In this document: positions 52,417 to 61,200 of the stretch, piece after piece
Position numbering within the stretch: position 1 is the first letter of the stretch
How the letters are laid out: each line of letters opens with the position of its first letter
DNA from: Capsulimonas corticalis
Lineage (GTDB): Bacteria > Armatimonadota > Armatimonadia > Armatimonadales > Capsulimonadaceae
DNA: 64,000 nucleotides
Assembly: GCF_003574315.2 (NCBI RefSeq)
Contig: NZ_AP025739.1
Location: 1,116,001-1,180,000, forward strand
Direction of reading: 5' to 3'
Notes under the pieces: model-generated
Databases searched by the model: none
What the model saw: the letters and a program-made list of their open reading frames with translations, nothing else
Told to the model about the DNA's origin: nothing
Program-made: the position numbers and the translations under genes

Positions 52417-53982
52417 ATGTCCACAGAAACATTGATTAAGCCTACAGAAGAAATGTTAACCCAGGCGTCTACATTTCACACGTTTCCACTGCCGCATCAG
52501 TCCAGTTTCGCTCCGGAAGTGTTCATCCACCGCAGCGAAATCCCCAGCTATGTGCTTGCCGCGGAAGCCAACACATACGGCTGGGACACCGTCAACTGTA
52601 TCCGTCTTCCCATCGTCAACGAGGTGCTCAAAAAATCCCAGCAATTTCCCGCCCATCTGGAGATGACGATCGATGAATCGACGGGCTGGAGCATCGCGGC
52701 GGACTTCGACGCCTGGCAAGTCGCCCAAGGCGGATCGGGCGCTATCCTAATGATGAAGCTGCCGCTGAAATCCGCCGCGATGAATTACAGCGCCGGTGAA
52801 AACAACCAGAAAACGCTGAACATCACCAACGGATACGCCTTGATTTCGATCAAGCTGCGATATCTCCCGCAGGCGTCTCCGGCCCGCGCCGCCGGAGACA
52901 ATCCGCTGGAGATCGAGCAGCTGCTGTCGGACCCGTTCCCGAGATCCAGCGACGATCCGGCGGTCGTCGTCCAAAAAATCGACTACGGTTCCGCCACGCC
53001 CGATGAGGTCGCCAAGAGTCTCTTTGTGGCGGCGTTCTCGCTGCTTATGACCGACAATCTCGACAAATTCACCCACATATTCGCGGTCGTGAACCTCAAC
53101 GCCAAAGCTGCCCACGAAGAGTATCTCTGGCTCAAACCGACCTACACGAGCTATGCGTATTTCCAGGGACTGGATGAGAAAAGCAGTTACTTCGCCGTCT
53201 TGAATCAGACAGAAGGACGAAGCACGGATGGGCTGACCAATCAGGCGCCCGGCTCCGCCATTCCCGCCGACTGCGACGCCGCCATTCTGATTTCCCTGCC
53301 GCTCTTCCTCCAGAAGGTGATGCTGCCGGGCATGACCCGCGCGTTTACTCAGGCGCCGGCCGACGCCTTTATCGTGAAGAATTTGGGCCAAGTCATTGAA
53401 AACACACAACGAGTCAAGATGAACTCCGTGAAAGTCGCAGGCTCCAATTACACTCCCTATCTCGATGAACTGGTGCTGCAAGTTGTGGGCGACGAACTTC
53501 AGATGCAGACTCGCGTCTCCATCAATATCAGTCCCGGCATCGACGCTTATGTCAACGCCACGTATTACAACGCCATCGGTCTGGTGCAGAAGCCGGACCT
53601 CACGTACACCCTCGACTTTGAACAGAGCCGGGATCCCATCATCGAAAGCTATTACAAGGTGGCCCCCGGCGTCATCATCACACAGATCATCGTCGGAATG
53701 ATCGGTACGATCATTGGAGCCGTCGTCTACGAAGTCCTCAAGGAAGGCGTCATGCGGGTGATTATCGTGGCGCTGATTACGATCGTGTCTGGCGTCGCCG
53801 CCGCCACGCCGACCATCATCGCGGAGGCGGTGAAAGAAGGGCTCACCTCGGTGCTGCCGGGGATCGGCCCGCTGGTGAACGACGCGACCGATCCCGTGCA
53901 GTGGCCGTCGTCCTCCGGATTCTCGATTAAGACGGCGGAGCTGAATGGCTCGTTTCAAATGGGCGGAACGCTGCTGAAGTAA
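52417..53982 (+). CDS. P47-like TULIP-family protein, paralogue 1
   Basis: A 521-residue protein without a signal peptide. After an N-terminal extension of about 50 residues it has NTYGWDTVNCIRLPIVNEVL, the P47 start pattern, then DAWQVAQGGSGAILMMKLPL, DDPAVVVQKIDYG, IFAVVNLN with WLKPTYTSYAYFQG, GRSTDGLTNQAPGSAIP and YLDELVLQVVGDELQMQTRV. Near the C-terminus two or three hydrophobic segments (about 420-475) are absent from clostridial P47 as I know it. It ends with QWPSSSGF and ELNGSFQMGG. P47/OrfX proteins are TULIP folds with a lipid-binding groove, known from botulinum toxin clusters; the role here is unknown. AGAGGTG precedes the ATG. Confidence 0.75.
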   Translation: MSTETLIKPTEEMLTQASTFHTFPLPHQSSFAPEVFIHRSEIPSYVLAAEANTYGWDTVNCIRLPIVNEVLKKSQQFPAHLEMTIDESTGWSIAADFDAWQVAQGGSGAILMMKLPLKSAAMNYSAGENNQKTLNITNGYALISIKLRYLPQASPARAAGDNPLEIEQLLSDPFPRSSDDPAVVVQKIDYGSATPDEVAKSLFVAAFSLLMTDNLDKFTHIFAVVNLNAKAAHEEYLWLKPTYTSYAYFQGLDEKSSYFAVLNQTEGRSTDGLTNQAPGSAIPADCDAAILISLPLFLQKVMLPGMTRAFTQAPADAFIVKNLGQVIENTQRVKMNSVKVAGSNYTPYLDELVLQVVGDELQMQTRVSINISPGIDAYVNATYYNAIGLVQKPDLTYTLDFEQSRDPIIESYYKVAPGVIITQIIVGMIGTIIGAVVYEVLKEGVMRVIIVALITIVSGVAAATPTIIAEAVKEGLTSVLPGIGPLVNDATDPVQWPSSSGFSIKTAELNGSFQMGGTLLK

Positions 53983-54004
53983 GCGGCGCACCGACACGCA
54001 TTAA

Positions 54005-54037
54005 GATGCATGCGGCGTCCGCCGGACGCGATGCATC
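54005..54037. repeat. Intercistronic hairpin between paralogues 1 and 2
   Basis: GATGCAT/ATGCATC and GCGTCC/GGACGC nest around a GCC loop with small bulges. It lies between the stop at 53982 and the AAGGAG of the next gene. No T-run follows, so it looks like an RNA-stabilising or processing element rather than a terminator. Confidence 0.55.
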
Positions 54038-54057
54038 GCCTCAAGGAGAAGAAAATC

Positions 54058-55590
54058 ATGAGCGGCGCGAGCACATTAATTCGTCCAAAAACATTTCGAA
54101 ACTATCGCATTCCGCGCTACGACGAAGTTCGCCCAGACTTCTTCGTCCCGCGCCATTGGATTCCCAAAGAGCTTCTGGCGTCCGAGGCCGATACCCAGGG
54201 CTGGGATTGCGCCAGCGCAGTTCGGCTTCCTCAGGTCAATCAAGCCCTCGCCAAAGCCAACGTCTCCCCCAAGGATTTTCAGCTCACCGTCCAGAGCGGA
54301 TGGGAGATCGAGGGCAAATTCGGGCTGTGGACGATGGCGCGCGGAGGATCCGGCTCCATCGTCTTTCTGAAGATGCCGCTGAACGCCGTTACCATGAAGT
54401 TCAGCGGCATGAACATGAATTTCTCCGGCGGCTCGGCGACGATTCAAGTCAAATTGAATTACCTCCCGCAGCCTTCCGATAAGCCCGATCCTCAGAAGGG
54501 CGATCAGAACAATCTGGTCACCAATCCAACACCGCGCTCCGCCGATGATCCCGCCGTGGTCGTGCAGCGCATCGATTACGGCCCCAATCCCGTGCCAGAC
54601 GAAATGAAGGCCCTATTTCTCTACGCCCTGGGAAAATGGTTCAACGAGAACCTGGCGACGTTTAACTACGTCTTCGCGGTCGTGTCCTTGAACCAGCTCT
54701 CCACATTCCCTCAGTTCCAGTGGCTGAAGCCGACCTATACGAGCTACGCCTACTATAACGGAGGCAAGGATGATCCGGACGAATCGGCGTACTTCGGAGT
54801 GCTGACGATGACCGGCGGACGGTCTCCCGACGGCCTGGCGAACCAGCTCCCGGCCAGCGCCATTCCGGTGGGACTGGGCGGCGGCCTGCTGATCGGCATG
54901 AAGCTGTATCTGGAGAATCTGGTCCTGCCCGGCGCGCTCGGGGCGTTTCCCAAGGCGAGCATCAACGACTTCTCCATCACGAATGACAATACGTCGATCG
55001 TCCTGAATCACAACATGGAGATGGAGCCAGTCACAGTCGGGCTTCTCGACTACACGCCGATCGCCGAGGAATTCATCCTCCAGATCGTCGGCGAAGAGAT
55101 TCAAACCCGCACGAAGATCCACGTTCCCATTAGCCCCGGAATCGACGCTTACGTCACCACCGAAAGCTGGTATAAGCTCAAGCTCACCACTAAGGACGAT
55201 GGGAAACAGACAATCACCTGGGAAGAATCCCGCCCCGCCAAGAAGGATCACTGGTATGTCAAAGCGACATGGGTGACGATCACTGAGGCCATCGTCGCGA
55301 TCATCGGAGCGGTCGCGGCGTTCGTCGCGGGCAAGATCCTAACGGGAATCGTTCGCGTAGTGGTGATTATCATTATCGCTATTGTTGCGGGACTTGCGGC
55401 GGCGGTCCCGGAGCTGATCGCCAAGATAATCTCCGACGGAGCCGCCAAGGCGCTGCCGCCGATCGAGAAGATGCTCGAAGAGTTTGTGCAGCCCGTGGAA
55501 TGGCCCGATACGCTGAGCTTCCTGCTCAAGAGCGTTCAGCTCAACGGCTCATTCCAATTGAGCGGGGACTTCGTCATGGCGGGCGGCTAG
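54058..55590 (+). CDS. P47-like TULIP-family protein, paralogue 2
   Basis: A 510-residue paralogue of the preceding gene, aligned over its full length: DTQGWDCASAVRLPQVNQAL, GLWTMARGGSGSIVFLKMPL, DDPAVVVQRIDYG, YVFAVVSLN and WLKPTYTSYAYYNGG, GRSPDGLANQLPASAIP, FILQIVGEEIQTRTKI, ISPGIDAYV. Hydrophobic segments (about 415-455, AIVAIIGAVAAFVAG and VVVIIIIAIVAGLAAAVP) precede the terminal EWPDTLSF and QLNGSFQLSG. No signal peptide. AAGGAG lies upstream of the ATG at 54058. The strong similarity shows tandem duplication within the operon. Confidence 0.75.
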   Translation: MSGASTLIRPKTFRNYRIPRYDEVRPDFFVPRHWIPKELLASEADTQGWDCASAVRLPQVNQALAKANVSPKDFQLTVQSGWEIEGKFGLWTMARGGSGSIVFLKMPLNAVTMKFSGMNMNFSGGSATIQVKLNYLPQPSDKPDPQKGDQNNLVTNPTPRSADDPAVVVQRIDYGPNPVPDEMKALFLYALGKWFNENLATFNYVFAVVSLNQLSTFPQFQWLKPTYTSYAYYNGGKDDPDESAYFGVLTMTGGRSPDGLANQLPASAIPVGLGGGLLIGMKLYLENLVLPGALGAFPKASINDFSITNDNTSIVLNHNMEMEPVTVGLLDYTPIAEEFILQIVGEEIQTRTKIHVPISPGIDAYVTTESWYKLKLTTKDDGKQTITWEESRPAKKDHWYVKATWVTITEAIVAIIGAVAAFVAGKILTGIVRVVVIIIIAIVAGLAAAVPELIAKIISDGAAKALPPIEKMLEEFVQPVEWPDTLSFLLKSVQLNGSFQLSGDFVMAGG

Positions 55591-55597
55591 CGCCCAG

Positions 55598-55623
55598 GTG
55601 GGCGCCGGGAAACCGGCGCCCAC
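55598..55623. repeat. Intercistronic GAAA-loop hairpin between paralogues 2 and 3
   Basis: GTGGGCGCCGG-GAAA-CCGGCGCCCAC: eleven perfect base pairs closed by a GNRA tetraloop, directly after the stop of paralogue 2 and ahead of the AGGAG of paralogue 3. There is no T-run; it may attenuate or protect the mRNA. Confidence 0.7.
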
Positions 55624-55645
55624 TTCATTCAGGAGAATCCACCCG

Positions 55646-56920
55646 ATGAATACTTATGGCTGGGACACGGTCTTTATCGTCAATGAAGACCGAATCAACA
55701 CGATCATGGCGGCGCATAAAGATACCGTCACGCAGTGTTTTGAGATGGCGGTTCCAGGTACTCCCACGCAAAAAGCGTCCGGCCTCTTTGGCGCCTGGCA
55801 AGTGGCTCAAGGCGGATCGCACGAGATCATCCACCTGCGTTTACCCATCGATCAAGGCGTGCTTTCCTCGCCGGACGGCCCGATCAACCTGGCGGGGCTG
55901 ACGCTCGTGATCGCGGTGCAGCTGAGATGGCTCGAAGTCCAGGGAAACCAGAATCAGCAGGCGCTAAAGTTCGATTACCGCAGGCTGGCCGAGCCCAACA
56001 ACCCGCCGACACAGGACGAACTCTCCGTCATTGAGCTGCGCGATCCGGATTCGGTCCTCACTCCCGCGCAGAACGCGCTTCTCTCCTACGCCCTCGGAAA
56101 GTACCTCGTCGCTAACGCCGACCAGGCGCGCTTTACGTTTGCGACCGTGAATCTGGTCCCTCCGACCATTAACTCGTGGCTGGCGCCAAAAAAAAGCGCC
56201 TACGCGTATCTCCAAAAAGAGTCCAGCGATACGGGCTACCTTGTCATCTTCAGCGTCACCACGGACCGCGACATCTCGAATCTCGAACGAAGAGTCGATG
56301 AGAAGGCGTTTCCCACGGCGACCAATGCGTCGTTCTTGATCTCGGACAAGCTCTTTCTCCTGAATTCAGTCGCGCCCGCGCTCGCCAAGGCGTTCAATAC
56401 CAACTCTGAGGCGTTCGTATTCATGGAGGGTGAGCGTACACTGCGAAACAAGCACGCGCTCTGGGCGCGCACCGTGCGCGTGGGGCTGATCGATTACACT
56501 CCATCGATCTCGACGCTGATCGTGCGCAGCGGTGAGAATAACCTGGATGGGATCTATTCGGGCAGTGTGGATATGCGGGCCGGCATCATGCTGTACTACA
56601 ACATTCACGCCAAAAATCCGGGATACTACGACAGCGGCAACGGGATGCTCGCGTTCCAGCCAGATCCCCATCCGGTCGAATCGCATAATGCGGATATTCC
56701 GTGGTGGTTCTATCTGACGGGGATCATCGTGATCGCGATCGTGGAAATCGTCGTCAAGGTCATCTCGGACGATCTCGCCAGACAGATCACGGACGACAAC
56801 CGGGAGCGGCTGGCGCTGGGCAAAAACCCGCCTTCGTCCATTAGCTGGGGCTATGATTCCGGCTGGTCGGTTTCCTTTGTCGGCATCAACGGCGCCGTCT
56901 ATCTCCATGGAAACGTCTGA
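55646..56920 (+). CDS. P47-like TULIP-family protein, paralogue 3 (short form)
   Basis: A 424-residue member that begins directly with MNTYGWDTVFIVNEDRINTI, the closest match to the P47 N-terminus, without the extension of the other two. It shares AWQVAQGGSHEIIHLRLPID, FATVNLVPP, SAYAYLQK, KLFLLNSVAPALAKAFNT and YTPSISTLIV. One transmembrane-like helix (about 350-372, PWWFYLTGIIVIAIVEIVVK) is followed by SWGYDSGW and GINGAVYLHG. It diverges more from its neighbours than they do from each other. AGGAG lies about 11 bases before the ATG. A strong terminator ends the operon. Confidence 0.75.
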   Translation: MNTYGWDTVFIVNEDRINTIMAAHKDTVTQCFEMAVPGTPTQKASGLFGAWQVAQGGSHEIIHLRLPIDQGVLSSPDGPINLAGLTLVIAVQLRWLEVQGNQNQQALKFDYRRLAEPNNPPTQDELSVIELRDPDSVLTPAQNALLSYALGKYLVANADQARFTFATVNLVPPTINSWLAPKKSAYAYLQKESSDTGYLVIFSVTTDRDISNLERRVDEKAFPTATNASFLISDKLFLLNSVAPALAKAFNTNSEAFVFMEGERTLRNKHALWARTVRVGLIDYTPSISTLIVRSGENNLDGIYSGSVDMRAGIMLYYNIHAKNPGYYDSGNGMLAFQPDPHPVESHNADIPWWFYLTGIIVIAIVEIVVKVISDDLARQITDDNRERLALGKNPPSSISWGYDSGWSVSFVGINGAVYLHGNV

Positions 56921-56966
56921 TCGGATTTGAAATGGCGCGCCGCTGCGCCGGGGAGTGGGAAGCTTT

Positions 56967-56990
56967 GGGAAGCAATGCTTCCCTTTTTTT
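56967..56990 (+). terminator. Rho-independent terminator of the P47-like operon
   Basis: GGGAAGC-AAT-GCTTCCC followed by TTTTTTT, 46 bases after the last stop. Between here and the sigma-factor gene a further inverted repeat GACGCCG-TGGAT-CGGCGTC (57024-57042) lacks a T-run. Confidence 0.93.
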
Positions 56991-57081
56991 CACAAGACAG
57001 GCCGGCGGATCGTCTTATTGATAGACGCCGTGGATCGGCGTCCAATTCGACGCCCAGTGAGGATTCGGACGTATCGGCGAT

Positions 57082-57624
57082 CTAACCGCGAATGAAGCTC
57101 CAGTTTGTTTGGCTCCGGATGGCGCTTGCCGCGAGTTGGACTCGTTTGCGCGCATTTGTGTCGGTGATGCCGACGCGGCGAGCGATCTCCGAATACTCCA
57201 TCTCCTCGTACTTGCGCAGCCGGTAGACGTCGCGCAAGTGCGCCGGCAAATCGTTGACCGCGTTGCGCAAGTCCTGAGAGCGCTCTCGTGTCAGCAGGAT
57301 GCTTTCCGGGCTCGCGGCCTCCAGGCGCGGATCGGCGATGTCTTCTTCCGCTTCGTCGGTGTTGACCGTGCGCAGCTCCGCGCGGCGCCGGCGGCGCAGA
57401 TCGTCGATACAGAGATTTTTCGTCAGGCGGATCAGCCAGCGGCGCTGCAAGCGCGCATCCGACATGTCCGAGCAAAAGGAATACAGCGCTTTATACCGCG
57501 CGCTCGCCATGGCGTCTTCCGCATCGTCATGGCGTCCGCCCATATAGCGCAGGCAAATCCGAAACAGCTCCTCCTCGTGGACACTCCAGCGAGACCAAAA
57601 AGTTTCTTGTGCTGACGGCGGCAT
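57082..57624 (-). CDS. ECF-type RNA polymerase sigma factor
   Basis: A 180-residue sigma-70-family protein. Region 2 is at about 12-90 (ELFRICLRYMGGRHDDAEDA, LQRRWLIRLTKNLCIDDLRR) and region 4 at about 118-175 (LPAHLRDVYRLRKYEEMEYS, EIARRVGITDTNARKRVQLA). Regions 1 and 3 are absent, as in ECF factors. No anti-sigma factor is adjacent. It converges on the P47-like operon and is downstream of the SARP operon, so it may be part of its control. GGGAG lies eight bases before the ATG. Confidence 0.88.
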   Translation of the reverse strand: MPPSAQETFWSRWSVHEEELFRICLRYMGGRHDDAEDAMASARYKALYSFCSDMSDARLQRRWLIRLTKNLCIDDLRRRRRAELRTVNTDEAEEDIADPRLEAASPESILLTRERSQDLRNAVNDLPAHLRDVYRLRKYEEMEYSEIARRVGITDTNARKRVQLAASAIRSQTNWSFIRG

Positions 57625-57734
57625 TTCAGTTCTCCCATTCGCGGCGCCGTGACGATTACGACGCGAGATGAGGACATACTACTGGCCATGCCTTAACGCA
57701 CCCTTAAATCCGAATCGAAAATAAATTCACAAAT

Positions 57735-57765
57735 AAAAAAGAGGGTGGCCGGAGCCGCCCTCTTT
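57735..57765 (-). terminator. Rho-independent terminator of the SARP operon
   Basis: On the minus strand GAGGG and CCCTC flank an inner GGC/GCC stem with one mismatch, followed by TTTTTT. It lies 26 bases after the stop of the 57792 gene and ahead of the sigma-factor gene, which therefore has a separate promoter within 57625-57734. Confidence 0.88.
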
Positions 57766-57791
57766 CCACAATAAACGTTGACGGGAAGAGA

Positions 57792-58226
57792 TTACTCTTC
57801 GCCGTCCTCCGTGTCGTTGTGCTCCGCCAGCATCGGATGCGAGCCGCTTGAGACAGGACCGCTCACTCCCTGCCCTACTCCCTCCACGGTAAAGTCGGTC
57901 ACGGAATAGCCAGTCGTGACGTTCCAGTTCGAATAGGGGCAGTAAATGTTGGGATTGGTCAGCGTGACCTGTGTCGGCGGAATGGGATTGAAATATGTCC
58001 CCAAATTCGCCGTAGCGATTACCGTTCCCTGATAGCTATAGGTCAACGTGACGGCCACGGGCCAAGGCGGGTTTCCGGCGGTTCCCGTACCGACCGCGGA
58101 GATCCGTCCCAGCGTCACCGTCTCCTCATCAAGCGGCGGATTGATCGTTTTGATCGCGATCGTGGTCAAAGATCCCGAAGTGAAAACATCTTCCGGCTGA
58201 CCGGATAGTTCTGTGTTGAGCTCCAA
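57792..58226 (-). CDS. Small protein of unknown function downstream of the SARP regulator
   Basis: A 144-residue protein I do not recognise. It starts ELNTELSGQPEDVF and is rich in Thr, Val, Asn and Pro, with a beta-strand-like pattern (VAVTLTYSYQGTVIATANLG, NPNIYCPYSNWNVTTGYSVT) and an acidic tail. No signal peptide or membrane segment is seen. The TTG start at 58226 is chosen because AAGGAG lies seven bases before it; upstream extension overlaps the regulator gene. It follows the SARP regulator by 26 bases and is probably its co-expressed target. Confidence 0.6.
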   Translation of the reverse strand: MELNTELSGQPEDVFTSGSLTTIAIKTINPPLDEETVTLGRISAVGTGTAGNPPWPVAVTLTYSYQGTVIATANLGTYFNPIPPTQVTLTNPNIYCPYSNWNVTTGYSVTDFTVEGVGQGVSGPVSSGSHPMLAEHNDTEDGEE

Positions 58227-58252
58227 ACAATATCTCCTTATCGAATCCTGTT

Positions 58253-61200
58253 CTATCTGATCCTGGCGTAATCGAACGTCTGCGGAATCCGTAAGTGCTG
58301 GATAGGCATATCTCGGTCGATCGAAGCGACATTTTCGGCAAGCGTGAGTAATTCCGGCTCGGTCATCGTCGTCCACGCAGCCGAATCGACAAGCCTCCTT
58401 TCTTCGTGAGTATCGCCCGTCAAAAGCGGCGTCAAAATTTGAAAGCGCGCATCCTCAGTGGAGTTCGACGGAAACCTTCCGATATTTTGCAGATGATCCG
58501 ATAGGGCGGCGAGCCGCGCGGCCGATTCCGGACTGCCGGAGTGATGCGCCATCAGCGCCATATCACGCAGGGAATCGGGAAAATTGGAGCGGTCGTTCAG
58601 TTCCCGCCGAATCCGCCAATTCTCCTGAAACAGCTTGCGCGCCTCCTCGAATTCCTCGGAGACAATTAAGACATGGCCGTAATTGCGCAGGGCGTTGGCG
58701 AGCGCCAGACGGTTGCCGCTGCGCCAGAGCACCGGGATCGCCTCGGAAAGGCGCGCGCGAGCCCCTTCGTAGTCGCCCGAGCACTCCTCCACTCGCGCCA
58801 GATTACTCAAAGCCATCGCCCGCTCGACAGTATCGCCCAGCCGGGAATAGCGCTCAATGCTTTCCAGGAAGTAGTGCTTCGCTTCCTCAAGCCGTTCCTG
58901 CTCCGTGAGCACCAGGCCGAGATTGTTCAGCAGGCACGCCTGCTCCGATTCTTCCGGCATCGCGGCCAGCGCCCCGCGAAACATCGCTTCCGCCGACATC
59001 AGATCTCCATCCGCCCAGTCGAGCGCGCCGGCGGCGTTCTGCGCGACCCCGCGCCAATGCGGGTCGCCGGCTAGAGGCTCGTCAAGCAGTTCATGAAGGC
59101 GCCGCCGCCCCTCCTCCAGGAATCCCCGGATGAGCCAGAAGCGATGCAGCGACGAGGCGAAATACAAACGGCGATCCTGAGACGCCGGGTATTGCAGCGC
59201 CAAGCGCAGGTTTGCGCACTCCTCGTCGAAACACTGAAGCGCCGCTTCGGTCTCCGAACTCTCAACTTTCTGCCCGATCGCGTGGGCAAGATCGTAGTAA
59301 AATCGCCAGTGCCGCGTCCGAATCGTCTCCGCCTCATCCGACGCGGCCAAGAGCTCGGCGGCGTACTCGCGCACCGTCTCCAGCATCCGATAGCGCAGGC
59401 CGCTCGGCGCTTCTTCCGCCAGGACCAGGCTGAACTGGCGGAGACGCCAGATGTGCTCGAAGATTTCGGGATCGTCGCAGATCCGCCCGGCGGCGTCCAG
59501 CGTGAATCCGCCATGAAATACGGAGAGCCGCCGAAACGATCGCGCGAGATCCTCCGGCAGCAGGTGATGGCTCCACGCGATTGCCGCGCGCATGGTCTTG
59601 TGACGGTCCGGGGCGTCCCGCTTCCCGCCGGACAGCAGCGCGAACCGGTCGCTGAGCTGCTCCAGCATCTGCTTCGGGGTCAGCACGGAGCTACGGGCGG
59701 CCGCAAGCTCAATCGCAAGCGGGATTCCTTCCAGGCCGTGGCAAAGACTGAGCAGCGCGCCGGTATTGGCCGCCGTCATCTGAAAATCGGGCCGCACGAT
59801 CCGGGCGCGGTCCACGAAGAACTGGATGGTCTCCGACCGCGCCGCTTCCTGAAACGACGCCGACGCGGGAGGCGCGGACAGCGGCGAGACGACAAATTCC
59901 TGCTCGAAGGACAGCCCAAGCAGACAGCGCGACGTGATCAGACAGGTCAGCCGAGGAGATCGCTCGATCATCTCCCGCACGGCGCCGGCGGCGCTATCGA
60001 CGAGCTGGTCGAAGTTGTCCAGGATCAAAAGCGTCGGCTCTTCGGCGAAGGCCGCGGCGGCGGTGTCGGACAGCGAGGTCCCCAGCGGCGCCGAAACGCG
60101 CAGCGCGGTCAGAATGCCGCGCAGGAACGCTTCTTCCGTGTCCACTCCCGTCAGCGGGATAAAAAACGCGCGCCCTCGCCACCGATCTTCCAGGCGGCGC
60201 GCCGTCTCCAGCGCCAGTCGCGTCTTGCCGACGCCGCCCACGCCCGAGAGAGTCACCAGGCGCGCCGGAGCGTCGAGAAGAATTCGGGAAAGCTCCTCAA
60301 TCTCGAGCACCCGGCCAAAAAATCGGTTGAACGACAGCGGCAGCGACGCCGGTTCGCCGCTCGGCGCGGCGATGGGCGGGAACGCCGCCGGCAGTCCGGG
60401 AGCCGCCGCCTGGAAGATGCGGACGATATCGCCGGCGAGCTGGTAGCGCCCCAGATCCCGGAAGCCGACTTCCAGAACGCAGTCCTGGCGCAGCAAAAGC
60501 GCCGTCGATTCGCCGCAAAGGATCTGCCCGGAGTGCGCCGACGCCAGCACGGCGTCCAGGCGCTCCTGAAAAGCCCGCCGGCGCGGCGCCGCGTCGTCCA
60601 CATCCCCCGAGGGCAGATCGATCGTGTCCAGCGCCATCCGGACGCCGCCCATCTCCTCGGCATCCTGCCGCAATACGCGCTGCGCTTCCAGCGCCGCCGC
60701 AAGGGCGTCCGCCGCGCCGTCAAACGACCACCGCAGCGAAGACCTTTCGGGAGAAAGCGCGGAGCCGCCGTTGGCGCGCGCGCAGCGCTCGATCGTTTCA
60801 AGGCGCCGCGCGCGGCGCTCCCGCTCCTCCTCTTCGTCCACCGGGCGCGCCGGCGCGCCCACGTCTCCCACGGCCTCCGCCCATAGGAACGTATATGTCC
60901 CATGGGCGGCAGAGCCGGCCGGAGACACCGAGCCGGCGGCGATCGTCTCCGACTGCCTCTCAAACGCGTCAGCGCTCACCGGAGACGCGCCTTGCGAGGG
61001 AAGCGAGTCCCCCAGCCGCTCCAGCGACGGCGACGGCGAAGATCCCGCTCGCTGAAGGATCTCCGCCACCCGGCGATAATGGGCAAGCGCTTCCGGCAAT
61101 CGGCCGGCCTGTTTTAAGATCTTCAGAAGTCCGAAATGGATATCCTCACGCAGCGGATCCATTGTGGATCCCAGATACGCGAGCTCCATGGCGGCCTCAA

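Noticed and set aside
52417-56920. Botulinum-like toxin cluster
   Set aside because: Only P47-like genes are present. I saw no neurotoxin light-chain zinc site, NTNH or OrfX1-3 set in the products, so a toxin claim is not supported.
59093-60886. 597-codon open frame on the plus strand inside the SARP regulator
   Set aside because: Arg-rich composition and no domain; the opposite frame has P-loop, Walker B and other ATPase motifs.
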